A DNA stretch of 56,992 nucleotides, taken from positions 1 to 56,992 of the forward strand of contig VEFU01000028.1 of NCBI GenBank assembly GCA_007679095.1, in the 5' to 3' direction. The position numbers and the translations under genes were made by a program. The DNA is from Paenibacillus bovis (lineage in GTDB: Bacteria > Bacillota > Bacilli > Bacillales > Bacillaceae_C). The stretch's first letter is position 1, and every line of letters begins with the position of its first letter. Shown here piece by piece: positions 1 to 8,845 of this stretch. Under the pieces are notes generated by a model. That model worked only from the letters and a program-made list of their open reading frames with translations. It searched no databases and had not been told where the DNA came from.

Positions 1-18
1 GCATATCGACCGACCTCC
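1..18 (-). promoter_or_regulatory. RBS and start codon of a gene leaving the window
   Basis: On the minus strand a GGAGG (positions 18-14) sits 9 nt before an ATG (4-2) whose reading frame leaves the window. It lies just beyond the point where the DnaD-like gene loses its normal sequence, so it may be the first gene of whatever inserted there, for example a transposase. The product cannot be seen. Confidence 0.35.
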
Positions 19-33
19 GTGTTATTTCTTAAA

Positions 34-288
34 CTATAACACTAAAGTTCGTACGACACCTATCCTAACAGAGGGGGTCAACCGCTCGAGAATACTTTGA
101 ATCGCCTCCTGCGTATACCCAGTATCAAAAGACATCTGCTTCCTCGTAATCGTGTAAATCCCAATTTGCTTCGTATTACTATTCGTCAACAAATAAAGAA
201 ACACATAGCGATCCTCCGGAGTCATCTCCTCCACCACCTTCGGATCATCCCAAAACTGCGTATGTACCATTCGAAACTTTGCCATCAT
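34..288 (-). pseudogene. DnaD-like phage replication protein, N-terminal fragment
   Basis: The first ~70 residues (FRMVHTQFWDDPKV, EMTPEDRYVFLYLLTNSN, ITRKQMSFDTGYT) are the N-terminal winged-helix region of the DnaD-like replisome-organiser proteins common in Bacillus phages. The full protein is normally several hundred residues with a C-terminal DnaD domain. Here the frame diverges right after QSILER, then runs about 15 unrelated residues to a stop, giving 84 aa. An AAGGAG lies just before the start (two adjacent ATGs). Seen: truncation. Inferred: disruption by an insertion or deletion whose far side starts near position 85. Confidence 0.75.
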
Positions 289-400
289 TATTCTCCTTAT
301 CTATCAAAATTCAACTTATTTATGTACTCAATTTATAAATAGAAAGATCGACGGCATTTGGACACCCTTTTTTGAAAAAACTTTTATAAAAATAAAAAAA

Positions 401-438
401 GAGCGTTCCTGTGTCGGAAAACGACGGGAGGAATGCTC
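401..438 (-). terminator. Rho-independent terminator
   Basis: The arms GAGCGTTCCT (401-410) and AGGAATGCTC (429-438) pair with one mismatch. Read on the minus strand the hairpin is followed by a run of seven T. It lies downstream of the minus-strand small gene at 621-749. The rest of 289-620 holds no other recognisable feature. Confidence 0.7.
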
Positions 439-620
439 TCGTAAAATGGCTTGCCGAGTATTAGAAAAAAATTCTTTCGAAATGATATATTTATACTAAA
501 GAAGCAGAGAATAGGGTGAAAGAAATAAAATCCTTATGTACTTATCCTATTAAAATAAAGTCTTAGGGAAAAAAATCTCATCTTATTTCTTTTAACAAAT
601 ACGATGAGACTCTGATTCTT

Positions 621-749
621 TTATTTTGCTCGTTGTTCGATGATTTTGATAGCTTTATCAATTTTATGAATGGTTTTGTCAAAGCCAAAATTGACAACTT
701 TGGTGTGAGGTTGTGTGGTTTTACGTTTTTTTGTTCTCTTTAAACCCAT
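621..749 (-). CDS. 42-aa basic hypothetical protein
   Basis: Small Lys-rich protein starting MGLKRTKKRKTTQP. The start is fixed by an excellent GGAGGG 8 nt upstream of the ATG at 749; a longer reading upstream lacks a binding site. The basic N-terminus could contact nucleic acid, but no family is recognised. It sits with another tiny basic protein (866-1048) on the same strand, and a terminator follows at 401-438. Confidence 0.5.
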   Translation of the reverse strand: MGLKRTKKRKTTQPHTKVVNFGFDKTIHKIDKAIKIIEQRAK

Positions 750-865
750 AGTTTTCCCTCCTGTATAGTATCTTGTTACCCATCTTATACAGAGAGTGAA
801 TCTTATATACATGAAAAAAAGCAGGGATTTTGTCAAATCCCCACTTAATCTATTAATCTATTTTG

Positions 866-1048
866 CTAACGTGTGTATGTAATCTTAACAGCCTTGTCAT
901 TTGCAGACAAAACGCTTTTAAATCCTTTTGCTACTGCTACTTGTGTTTTTGGTCTTAGTGAAGATGAGGTACCTGATACCGCCTTCACTCTTCCCTTTCT
1001 AGTACTTGAGGACTTACGAACGCCTGTCTGACTTCTTAATCTTGGCAT
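866..1048 (-). CDS. 60-aa basic Ser/Arg-rich hypothetical protein
   Basis: The protein starts MPRLRSQTGVRKSSSTRK and is rich in Arg, Lys, Ser and Thr in its first 35 residues. AGGAGG precedes the ATG with good spacing, so it is probably translated. No signal peptide, membrane segment or known domain is visible. It could be a small DNA-binding or mobile-element protein, but no function can be assigned. Confidence 0.5.
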   Translation of the reverse strand: MPRLRSQTGVRKSSSTRKGRVKAVSGTSSSLRPKTQVAVAKGFKSVLSANDKAVKITYTR

Positions 1049-1102
1049 ATTGCATCCTCCTATTTAAGTCTATGTTTCTTTCATTATACCATATTTCCAC
1101 AA

Positions 1103-2009
1103 TTAATGCTCATCATTGTCTTGCTCTATATTTTTCTCTTCCTCAACTATCTCATCAGGATCAGTCATATACCAATCAAAAATAACAATCATATTCAAAA
1201 TGTGAGAAGCATCAATTCCATCAACAGACACATCTTTCGCTTCAATAGTCACGATCATGCTGTAAAAATCACCGAAGTACGGTATAGCAATCAGCTTTTC
1301 ATCTTGCAAAATGATAGTTTCCTCGTTTGAGAAAGAGTTAATTATCTCATCTTTCTCCTCTTGCTTCCTTGGAAACTCTATTGCATGACGTATACTTATG
1401 TTTTGAATTTCGGTGGTGATATTATATTTTTTCTGTTCTTCACTTGTTGGTGACTCAAAAATAAAAATAGAAACGTCAAATCCGAATGTGTCTTGTAAAG
1501 ATCCAAATATCCTTGTAGTTGTTTTTTGTACTCCGGCATCGTAGCCGGAACAGGTCTCTCATCAAAATGAACATCGGTGTACTGAATGACTTCAGAAACA
1601 ATTTTGAATTCCAATACTCCATAAATGCTTGGCATCCCTGAGTTGTAATAAAGTGTCGAATCAATTGCTCGCCTATTAATTTATAAGAGCTTATGGCTGA
1701 TTTCCCTAACCAATATGCCTTTTCAATTCTGTGATTGCCATTTATGATGGTAAAGAAACCTGGTCGTATTTCTGCCTGAATAATAGTCTTATCTATATCG
1801 ACAGTTGTTAAATGATCTTCATTTAATGATGAATGATGTCCATGCGACTTACACCATTCTTGTATAAGTATATCTTCTTTTTCAACAGGTAGTCTTCCAG
1901 AATGAATGTCTTCCAATATTCTCGAAATATTAAAATCAAATATACCATTGCGGAAAATTTCTTCCTTTTCAAAAGATGGACACGGTGCAAAATTTCTTTT
2001 AATCTTCAT
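1103..2009 (-). pseudogene. ParB-like domain protein, broken by two frameshifts
   Basis: Three reading frames on the minus strand join into one sensible protein of about 300 aa. Frame one (2009 to ~1640) carries the motif INGNHRIEKAYWLGKSA, typical of ParB/Srx-type folds (G-N-H-R). The next frame takes over around 1620-1640 (GVLEFKIVSEVIQYTDV) and the third around 1500 (FGFDVSIFIFESPTS), running to the stop at 1103 after an acidic tail. A start at 1309 for the last piece is only an internal TTG. Either the gene is dead or there are two sequencing errors. ParB-like folds occur in partition, toxin and nuclease proteins; which one applies here is not clear. Confidence 0.65.
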
Positions 2010-2211
2010 GACTCATGATTTTTCATCTTCTTTTCTCTCAAAGGGTTAATTAGTTCAAACCATTTATTATTTATATTGACTTCAACAATTTTAGATTAGT
2101 TGATAAATCACTAGAGCGTAAATTGTGTCCTAATAAAAAAAGCACTTAAGGAAGTACTTAGTAAACTGACACATCTTTGCATTTTAATGAATATTAACAT
2201 ATAATTATTTA

Positions 2212-2362
2212 TATACTAAAGAACGACCAAGTGCTTCCAACACTTGGCCAAAGCAACTACATGCCGCTTGAAGAACGGCTGGCCAGAAAAAAGTAAGGAT
2301 ATCACCAAAAGAAGTAATTACCCAACTCTTTCCTGGAGCGGAGGGCAATTACTTCTTTTTTC
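2212..2362 (+). ncRNA. Candidate antisense antitoxin RNA
   Basis: A TATACT box (2212-2217) is followed by a 7-bp stem (CCAAGTG 2227-2233 / CACTTGG 2241-2247) and no ORF. The transcript would run into the 3' end of the toxin gene and stop at the shared hairpin 2310-2356. This is the geometry of Bacillus type I systems such as txpA/ratA, where the antisense RNA overlaps the toxin mRNA 3' end. No convincing -35 box was found, so the transcript is inferred. Confidence 0.35.
2310..2362. terminator. Bidirectional terminator shared by toxin and antisense RNA
   Basis: The 14-nt arms (2310-2323 and 2343-2356) pair with one mismatch around a 19-nt loop. T runs follow on both strands (longer on the plus strand). 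The toxin stop codon lies inside one arm, so the two convergent transcripts would overlap over this hairpin. Confidence 0.65.
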
Positions 2363-2462
2363 TATTGGTGACGAGCGCAATTATTCCCACTATCGCTGCT
2401 AGAGCTGTAGCTAGAAAAATGCCAAATTGAAATAGCATGTTTATCGCTTCGTATGTCACCAT
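2349..2462 (-). CDS. Holin-like type I toxin (Hol_Tox family)
   Basis: The 37-aa protein starts MVTYEAINMLFQFGIFLA, continues with a hydrophobic helix (ATALAAIVGIIALV) and ends NRKKK. Length, the MVTYEA start, the single membrane segment and the basic tail match the Bacillus 'putative holin-like toxin' family. Such proteins insert in the cell membrane and are held in check by an antisense RNA. A strong GGGGGTG binding site precedes the ATG but is folded into a hairpin (2469-2489). Family assignment is confident; toxicity is inferred. It sits alone between the broken ParB-like gene and the McrBC-like operon. Confidence 0.85.
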   Translation of the reverse strand: MVTYEAINMLFQFGIFLATALAAIVGIIALVTNRKKK

Positions 2463-2468
2463 ATTTAA

Positions 2469-2489
2469 CACCCCCTTCCTAAGGGAGTG
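2469..2489 (-). promoter_or_regulatory. Hairpin sequestering the toxin ribosome binding site
   Basis: On the minus strand AAGGGAGTG-type and AAGGGGGTG-type arms face each other: plus-strand CACCCCCTT (2469-2477) and AAGGGAGTG (2481-2489) pair over 9 bp with one mismatch and a 3-nt loop. The GGGGGTG binding site of the toxin is inside the stem, so translation should be weak until the leader is unfolded or processed, as known for other type I toxin mRNAs. A TGGTAAAAT extended -10-like box lies ~50 nt further upstream. Confidence 0.6.
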
Positions 2490-2633
2490 CCAACCGCCCA
2501 TCCGCTTTATGTAGTTACTAGGTATATTTTACCATACATTCTTTTATACTTCTATCAAAAACAAGAACATACGATCTGTATTTTTATCTAATATAAATTT
2601 TATTGATTTAGCTCAATAATTCATAAAAAACCC

Positions 2634-5102
2634 CTATCTAAATATCACCTCTTTAATCACTCTAAACACATGACTAGGCTGTCGTTCCAACAATTCTAAT
2701 GGCAGCCTTTCTAAGATATCGTCATCATGCATGACTTGGATTTCCTTTAACTCCGGATCTATTACTACAAAATGATAACCAATTTGATATGCTTGAATTT
2801 TTCTAGCATGATCTACAAATCGATCGTCAAGCTCTGTTTTGACTTGTGTTGTAAACCTTCTCAGCATTCGCCATAACTTTACTTCTTCTCCAAATTTCAT
2901 AAATAGCTCAGGCAAATCCTTCGCATGTGACAGTACATTGAATGTAGTCATTATATATGTTTGAATTCCGTAACCCACTGGACGAATCGTTTGTTTCAAC
3001 GTTTGCCAAAATGGAATAAGAAAACGCACATAAGCTTCGGAATTCCCATTTTCTATTATTTCTACTTCAGAAATCTCTCCATAAAATTGAATACCGTTTG
3101 CCACTCTAGTTTCCTTTGCGACATTTTGAGTGATGTATAGTGCAAGATATTTTGATTTTTGCCATTCACCTTTTAGTCGGCTCGCCTCGATCTCATAATA
3201 GCCTTGTTGTTTATACTTATAATAATCATCAGTATTGTTAACCGCTCCGATTATCACCATATCTTCTAATTGAGATTCCCAGTGAGAAATAGATCCTTGT
3301 GGTAAAATCCCTTCTTGTTGTAGTTCTTCCGGATTACACTCCACTAACCTTTCTACCAATCTTTCCACAAGCTTCGTAGTTCTTGGTAAAAATGGCAATC
3401 CACCAATATTCACTTCATCAATACTTTTATAAAAATGATGCAGCTCATAATTATCTTCATCATGCCAAGGAAACAATACATAAGCACCAAAAGCATGGCG
3501 TTCATAAGGTCCATTTCGTTTAGTTACATGTGCATCCCTATATCGATGCATGGTGTTAATATCATCTTCTAATGGGCCCGGGTTGTCTCGTGCAAAATCA
3601 ATTCGATATTTAGCATCAAAAATATAATTATACGTATAATCTTTACCGTTTTTCTCAATTTCTAGCATAATATCTGGTTTCTGTGTAACTGTAGGTAATT
3701 TTCCGGTATTTTTCTGAAAGGACAAAGTGATTTTTTCTCCTGTATGCGGATGTCTAAACACCTGTTTTGCACTTCTCGTTTGATCGAGATTAACAAATAA
3801 TCGGCCATATGTTACTTTTACAATATTTTGATCTATCGCTTCATATTTCCCCCGTAAAATTTGTCCTACTTTCAGATATGTCCAATATTCATATAGAGTT
3901 GCAACATCCTTCACTGACATTTTGAACATTTCGCCTTGAAGTGCTAATCCTCTCGTAACAATCAAGTATATCCTGTATGCATCACGATAGCCGACCTTCA
4001 TTTGCATGACCATGTTCAGTACACTTCTGTCGATGAAACCGATCCTCTGCCAGAATGGTTTTTTCAAAAAGCTTTCCAATTTGAAACGCATCATTTCTAT
4101 TCTATTTAATAACATTTCATCAACTTTTTGTTCAAAGGAGCCGTTTCTTGTAAGCAGCCGCTTTTTAAAATCGATTAATTGATGTACTAATCGTACCATC
4201 ATCCATTTTACGAATCGGTTTTCGATCGTATCAAAGGTTTGTGTTTTTTTAGCATTTAAACCCCTGGTAGGTAGAATAGATTGCCCATCCAAAGTAATGC
4301 CAAAATCGGTTTCTTGAAATAAATGAACATTTTTCCTCAAATAGCGCTTACCTACAGCATCCAATCGTTTAATTCTATCTCCACGTACCATTTCATATTG
4401 CGTCTTCAATTCATGATGTGGCTGAGCCTCTATTCTGCCGATAGCTCGACAAAAAGAATCGAAGTAATGCTCCAACAATCTAAAAAACTCTGTAGGTGAA
4501 GGCTTCTCTGAAAAAACAGAAGAAGCCCCTAAATACGTCTTTTTTATAAAATGATAAGCTAAGTTATAAATTTCTTCATTTACCTCTTCTAAAAGCCGGA
4601 GATAGTCCTCTTTATAATTCAATTTAGATGGATAGATTTCTAATGTTATTTCTAACAGCTTTTCTCGTCCCGACATGATGGAAAATGATGTAAGGCCTAC
4701 TTCATTCATAAATTGTAAATTCCCCATCAAAATGGATGATCTACCAACAGTAGTCACTGCTTCACGAATTCCTGGATGTTCATGATAAAAGTACAAATCT
4801 CGTTCTGTTTTAGGCGTAATCACAAGTTGGTAGATTCTATTTTCGAAAAAGATAGGTGCGAAACTCTGTCCATCCACAGGAGCCAAATCATTCGTTTCTA
4901 TATCAAATAACTCTATGCTTTGAATGTTTTGAGATTCATATCGAAATGACATGAACTCCTTTTCCATACCAGCTTGTCTACGATATTGCGATAAGCTCTC
5001 ATACTGTTGGTCATAAGGAATACCTTTTATGTAAAGTGAAAAATCTTCTGTTTCAACAATCAACAGTTCCTTTGTTTCATTAAAAAGATTCAATGAATAC
5101 AT
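2634..5102 (-). CDS. DUF2357 / PD-(D/E)XK nuclease, McrC-like partner
   Basis: The long N-terminal part matches the DUF2357 type of restriction proteins, with the family-typical stretch RFVKWMMVRLVHQL near residue 295. A PDDEXK_7-type core follows (FDAKYRIDF near residue 495, preceded by PDIMLEIEKNG). Such proteins are the nuclease subunits of McrBC-like type IV restriction systems that attack modified DNA, working with an AAA+ GTPase/ATPase. That partner is encoded immediately upstream, 7 nt away, so the two are one operon. The ATG at 5102 directly abuts AGGAG, too close for use; the in-frame TTG at 5093 is spaced 9 nt and may be the true start. Residues after ~600 have no domain that I recognise. 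Confidence 0.8.
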   Translation of the reverse strand: MYSLNLFNETKELLIVETEDFSLYIKGIPYDQQYESLSQYRRQAGMEKEFMSFRYESQNIQSIELFDIETNDLAPVDGQSFAPIFFENRIYQLVITPKTERDLYFYHEHPGIREAVTTVGRSSILMGNLQFMNEVGLTSFSIMSGREKLLEITLEIYPSKLNYKEDYLRLLEEVNEEIYNLAYHFIKKTYLGASSVFSEKPSPTEFFRLLEHYFDSFCRAIGRIEAQPHHELKTQYEMVRGDRIKRLDAVGKRYLRKNVHLFQETDFGITLDGQSILPTRGLNAKKTQTFDTIENRFVKWMMVRLVHQLIDFKKRLLTRNGSFEQKVDEMLLNRIEMMRFKLESFLKKPFWQRIGFIDRSVLNMVMQMKVGYRDAYRIYLIVTRGLALQGEMFKMSVKDVATLYEYWTYLKVGQILRGKYEAIDQNIVKVTYGRLFVNLDQTRSAKQVFRHPHTGEKITLSFQKNTGKLPTVTQKPDIMLEIEKNGKDYTYNYIFDAKYRIDFARDNPGPLEDDINTMHRYRDAHVTKRNGPYERHAFGAYVLFPWHDEDNYELHHFYKSIDEVNIGGLPFLPRTTKLVERLVERLVECNPEELQQEGILPQGSISHWESQLEDMVIIGAVNNTDDYYKYKQQGYYEIEASRLKGEWQKSKYLALYITQNVAKETRVANGIQFYGEISEVEIIENGNSEAYVRFLIPFWQTLKQTIRPVGYGIQTYIMTTFNVLSHAKDLPELFMKFGEEVKLWRMLRRFTTQVKTELDDRFVDHARKIQAYQIGYHFVVIDPELKEIQVMHDDDILERLPLELLERQPSHVFRVIKEVIFR

Positions 5103-5109
5103 CTCCTAA

Positions 5110-7677
5110 CTAACCCCAGAAGGAAGTAAAACCATCTTTTTCAATTCTAATTAGCATATCTGCTATTTTTTCCGCGGACTTAGGAAAACGACTTTCTTTT
5201 AATAGGTTGTATTCAGGATTCCCATCCCACTCATGGTTTGTACAAAACGAAAACAACTCTTTTAAAACAGCTTGTATTTTATAATCATTACTAGAAATTC
5301 GTGGTAAAATCTTCTGGTGAAGCTGCAAGTCAAATGCTTGCTGCTTTGTCATTAATTGAGCTTTTTCATTATAAATCAAATAAAAACACACTTCGTCGCG
5401 TATTCGATATCCGAAATGAAGTTTCACTTTTTCTAAAATCTGGTTTAATTGAACAAGCCAATTGGTAATTTCACGAATAAGTTGCTCATGTTCAAAAAAC
5501 GCATCTTTTAATGTAATAAACTCTCCTGCTAATTGCTCATTTGCAATAGTAGCTGCCGTAACTTCAGCTATGTTTTCATAAAAAGCGAAATCATCTAAAT
5601 GGACTTCATTAAATTCAATTGTATTTGCTCTATCAAGTACCTTTGGGCTAAATGGGTAAGTAGTTTCATCCATATTAACTGTACCGATAATGTACACGTT
5701 GTTTCGAAGCATCAATTTACCTACTTCACGGCGATCAATGACAGGGGAAGATATGTACCGATCATCAACTTTCTCTCTACTTTCCATCACACTTAAAATA
5801 TCACTGAAATAATACTCAACCCTTGCTAGGTTCATCTCATCTAATAAAATGAAATATGGTTTATCGAGATTTTCAGGTAGGTTTGCTTCCATTAATACCT
5901 CTGTTAATGGACCTAGCTTAAATTCTCCTTTAATATCCTCATAGCCGATTAAATCAGAACCGTCGCTCCAATCAGGTCGAACAGGAATCAATTTAAATTG
6001 TCCATTATCTTCAGTTGCTCCAATACTTTCTGCAAACAACTGTACAATTTTACTTTTACCCGTTCCTGAAATACCAGATAGAATAACAAATGGCTTCGCT
6101 TTTAAAGAGAGAAATAAGTTGATAATTTCATCTCTTGAAAAGTAAAATCCCTTACTTTTAATATAGGAGTGTATATGATCAATCAATTTTCTCGAATCTA
6201 ATAGTGACATCTGATCCTCCAGTACACTTTGCGAAAATTTACGATCACTTGATGTAATTTCTTCCTTAAAAGCAATATAGCTTTCATATACACGGATCAT
6301 ATCTTCAAGATCACTTACTAATATTTTCTCCGAAGGCATGTCTGTATAAGTATAAGGAATATACGCAGCAGTAGATAATGCGTATTGTTTAGCCCGCGGA
6401 CCAGATCCCATATCCATTTCATCATCTTTTTTAATTCGCTCTGGCATAGAGATATTAGCACGGATATCAGCTTTAATCCTGATCATTTCTTCTTTCGTTG
6501 TCTCCGTTACACCTTGGGCCAATGTAAGATATAGCCTTTCCATATCCTCGCTGAATAAATAACCAATATAATAACCTCTTTGAGTTGAGGTTGTGATTTT
6601 ACTATTCATAATAGCTATCCACGGAACAGCCGCCCAGTTTCCTTGCCCAACTGATCCAGTCACAATGTAACCTTCTTGGGGTAGTACTCCAAGTTTCTTA
6701 ATTTCTTTAGGGACTTCATTCCGAACAAAGGTACCAAGTGGATGACCAGCAAATCCTTCTGTTTTAGCTACTCCATATTCGCGCATGATCTTTAATAAAC
6801 TTTCTCTCAATCCAGTGCCCATTGAATCTGCCCCGCCATCTTTATTATAATATTTTTCTGTTGGACTCCAATTAGCATCTACTAATTGAGTACTCTCTAA
6901 CCACCTTAATAAGTTGTGTGTTCTCTCCTTCGCAACAGAATCAACCATCAAATTCTCTCCTCGAGAGCTACGCACAATTAACTTCCCTATCTCCTCAAGA
7001 ACCCGTTTCTTATCTTTTTTCGATAAGTCTCTTATCAAATCTAGGCATGTTAGAGCAAGACGAAAATAATCATGTCGTAAGATTAATCTTTGCAAAAATG
7101 TATCTTTGTCTGTTGCTGCCTTGTATTTCTGAAATAGTTCTCTGTTTACTTGATTATTATGATCTACCAGACCTAACAATCTTGCATCTTGACGGCCTCT
7201 TGTTTTAACTCGATAAAGATTCCCTTCAGCCTGCTCACTTAACAAAGCAGGGTCAAAACGACCTGAAAGTACCTCCTCCAAAAACACCTTTACCTTATGG
7301 TATTGTTCAGAAGGCAAATCATCAGTAGCAAACTCTTTGATAGCAATGGTAACAGGCGAACTACTTTTTACTTCTACAAATGGGAGTTCAGCAAAAAATG
7401 CCATTATAAAAGAGGTCCTGCCCCTTGTATTCACAAAATCACTAGCTGTTGCTATTCTCTTACTCGAAAACTCTTGAAATCCTTTTTCTAAATAGTCAAA
7501 ACCTAAAATCTCAAATGGTTCTGCCTTTTCCCCTACTTTGAATTTCTCACGTGATTGCTCCGTCTCAATATAGATACCGGTTTCATCAACGTTTCTAATC
7601 CAGTTTATCTTATGCGAACCAAGTGTTTGAACTTGACTCAATCTCTTGGCAAGACATTTCAACAGTTCCTTAAGCAT
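5110..7677 (-). CDS. McrB-like AAA+ ATPase/GTPase with MrcB N-terminal domain
   Basis: The order is: N-terminal unknown region, DUF3578/MrcB-type recognition domain (~residues 285-420, with NWAAVPWIAI and QRGYYIGYLF), then an AAA+ motor with Walker A GISGTGKSK (~533), Walker B FILLDEMNLARV (~611) and the McrB-type sensor GTVNMDETTYPF (~663). McrB proteins form hexamers that translocate on DNA and activate the McrC nuclease; the partner nuclease is the next gene. The start ATG has GGAGTG upstream. At 855 aa it is longer than E. coli McrB because of the extra N-terminal region. Target modification cannot be read from the sequence. Confidence 0.85.
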   Translation of the reverse strand: MLKELLKCLAKRLSQVQTLGSHKINWIRNVDETGIYIETEQSREKFKVGEKAEPFEILGFDYLEKGFQEFSSKRIATASDFVNTRGRTSFIMAFFAELPFVEVKSSSPVTIAIKEFATDDLPSEQYHKVKVFLEEVLSGRFDPALLSEQAEGNLYRVKTRGRQDARLLGLVDHNNQVNRELFQKYKAATDKDTFLQRLILRHDYFRLALTCLDLIRDLSKKDKKRVLEEIGKLIVRSSRGENLMVDSVAKERTHNLLRWLESTQLVDANWSPTEKYYNKDGGADSMGTGLRESLLKIMREYGVAKTEGFAGHPLGTFVRNEVPKEIKKLGVLPQEGYIVTGSVGQGNWAAVPWIAIMNSKITTSTQRGYYIGYLFSEDMERLYLTLAQGVTETTKEEMIRIKADIRANISMPERIKKDDEMDMGSGPRAKQYALSTAAYIPYTYTDMPSEKILVSDLEDMIRVYESYIAFKEEITSSDRKFSQSVLEDQMSLLDSRKLIDHIHSYIKSKGFYFSRDEIINLFLSLKAKPFVILSGISGTGKSKIVQLFAESIGATEDNGQFKLIPVRPDWSDGSDLIGYEDIKGEFKLGPLTEVLMEANLPENLDKPYFILLDEMNLARVEYYFSDILSVMESREKVDDRYISSPVIDRREVGKLMLRNNVYIIGTVNMDETTYPFSPKVLDRANTIEFNEVHLDDFAFYENIAEVTAATIANEQLAGEFITLKDAFFEHEQLIREITNWLVQLNQILEKVKLHFGYRIRDEVCFYLIYNEKAQLMTKQQAFDLQLHQKILPRISSNDYKIQAVLKELFSFCTNHEWDGNPEYNLLKESRFPKSAEKIADMLIRIEKDGFTSFWG

Positions 7678-8327
7678 AAGTCACACTCCAAAATATGATC
7701 TTTGTACCTACTCACTTCAGATTATAAGATTAATTAATAGTTCAATATAACTATAACAGAATTTTAAGAATTCGGTTAAAACAATCCAGGTTAATGGTCA
7801 TTAAATACAATTGTAGGAGAAGAAGATGACTCTATAAAAATAAGGAAGAAACCAAGAGAAGTAATAAGAGGACATTTTTACTTTACTATGGCAGAGGTGA
7901 GTTAAAAGTTACGATTTTAGAAACATGATCAATATTAGGTAATGTAGATATGTACCAATAACCATTACTGATAGATTGGAACATAATTGGTTACCAACAC
8001 AATACGCTTTAAATGATGTGGAATATATCTGGATATTATTTTCACCACATTCTTTCTACTGATACAGTTACTCCAAAGAAAACAAAAATTACACTTTAAA
8101 ACGAAAGTACAATTACAATCCAAAAGAGTTTAAAAACACCAAGAATAAAATACAAAAGGCTAGTTATTTAAAAAGAATAGTAGAAATGCGAATGTACGAA
8201 AACTCACCAAACTTCAATAATAACTCTTCCATTGCAAAAGAACATAAATCTTCTTATTATCACTATGTTCTTAATCAGAATTTCTCCTATTAAATTATCA
8301 TTGGGATTATGTCTACGCTAAAACAAT
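7678..8327. other. Decayed intergenic DNA
   Basis: There is no intact gene. Plus-strand coding scraps are visible: a run of about 25 sense codons around 7813-7905, and an open stretch 8063-8293 with no start codon ending ...VLNQNFSY. These look like remains of one or two plus-strand genes, but no family can be named. The minus strand upstream of 7677 probably holds the promoter of the McrBC-like operon; a TATAAT-like box lies near 7720 without a well-spaced -35. Confidence 0.4.
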
Positions 8328-8374
8328 AAAGTGCAAAACCTTGTAGTTAATGACAAGGCTTTGCACTTTTTTTG
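8328..8374 (+). terminator. Strong hairpin terminator
   Basis: The 17-nt arms (8328-8344 and 8353-8369) pair with a single mismatch around an 8-nt loop and run into T7 on the plus strand. No intact plus-strand gene lies upstream, so it may be left over from the decayed genes at 7.8-8.3 kb. A similar GTGCA...TGCAC hairpin occurs at 56936-56974. Confidence 0.7.
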
Positions 8375-8396
8375 CTGAAACAATCATAAAATTTTC

Positions 8397-8440
8397 AATT
8401 TAACTCGTTTTATCTAAAGATACTGGTGGTCGGGGTCGAG
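8397..8440. repeat. Copy 1 of a ~42-bp block also found at 56.7 kb
   Basis: This block starts AATTTAACTCGTTTT and ends TGGTGGTCGGGGTC. The copy at 56730-56771 differs by one indel and a few transitions and has the same orientation. Each lies just right of a hairpin. Likely an end of a mobile element or a dispersed intergenic repeat. The same short motif TGTGTAAAAT, repeated twice, lies near both copies (8485-8505 and 56612-56632). Confidence 0.55.
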
Positions 8441-8615
8441 AAGAATTTAGAAACATTGATGTTATTAGGTTTTATACAAGGCGTGTGTAAAATTTGTGTA
8501 AAATTAATATAGGCTTAGATAGAAGTGTAAAATAAATCTCCCTAGTATTGATAAAAACTACTTTATATTTTATAAGAGAAGAAATCTAATTTTTGATTTC
8601 TTCTCTTACATTTGG

Positions 8616-8828
8616 TTATGAATTTATTAGCTTTTTTAGTGAGTCTAACTCATCTTTAGTTAAAGTTATTCCTTTCCCCATCTTTTCTTTCTTTGGATCC
8701 CAATCACGTAAATCATATTTTGGTTCTTTACCATTCCAACTCATTAAATTCAGCTCTTTCTTCCATCCTTTAGATGATTCTGAAATGACACCTATATGCT
8801 CAATTATCTCAAATTTAATCTCTGCCAT
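8616..8828 (-). CDS. YdbC/PC4-family ssDNA-binding protein
   Basis: The 70-aa protein contains the family signature SESSKGWKKELNLMSWNG and KYDLRDWDPKKEKMGKGITL. YdbC-type proteins are bacterial relatives of the PC4 coactivator and bind single-stranded DNA as dimers. It is the last gene of the DISARM/type III operon, 17 nt after res, with a GGAAGG site upstream. It may support the restriction complex by binding ssDNA exposed by the helicases, or may simply be a neighbour; it also occurs outside defence loci. Family confident, role inferred. Confidence 0.8.
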   Translation of the reverse strand: MAEIKFEIIEHIGVISESSKGWKKELNLMSWNGKEPKYDLRDWDPKKEKMGKGITLTKDELDSLKKLINS

Positions 8829-8845
8829 AAGATATCCTTCCTTAA

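Noticed and set aside
34-288. Intact 84-aa protein
   Set aside because: The sequence matches only the first part of the much longer DnaD-like family and ends in unrelated residues after QSILER, so it is a fragment.
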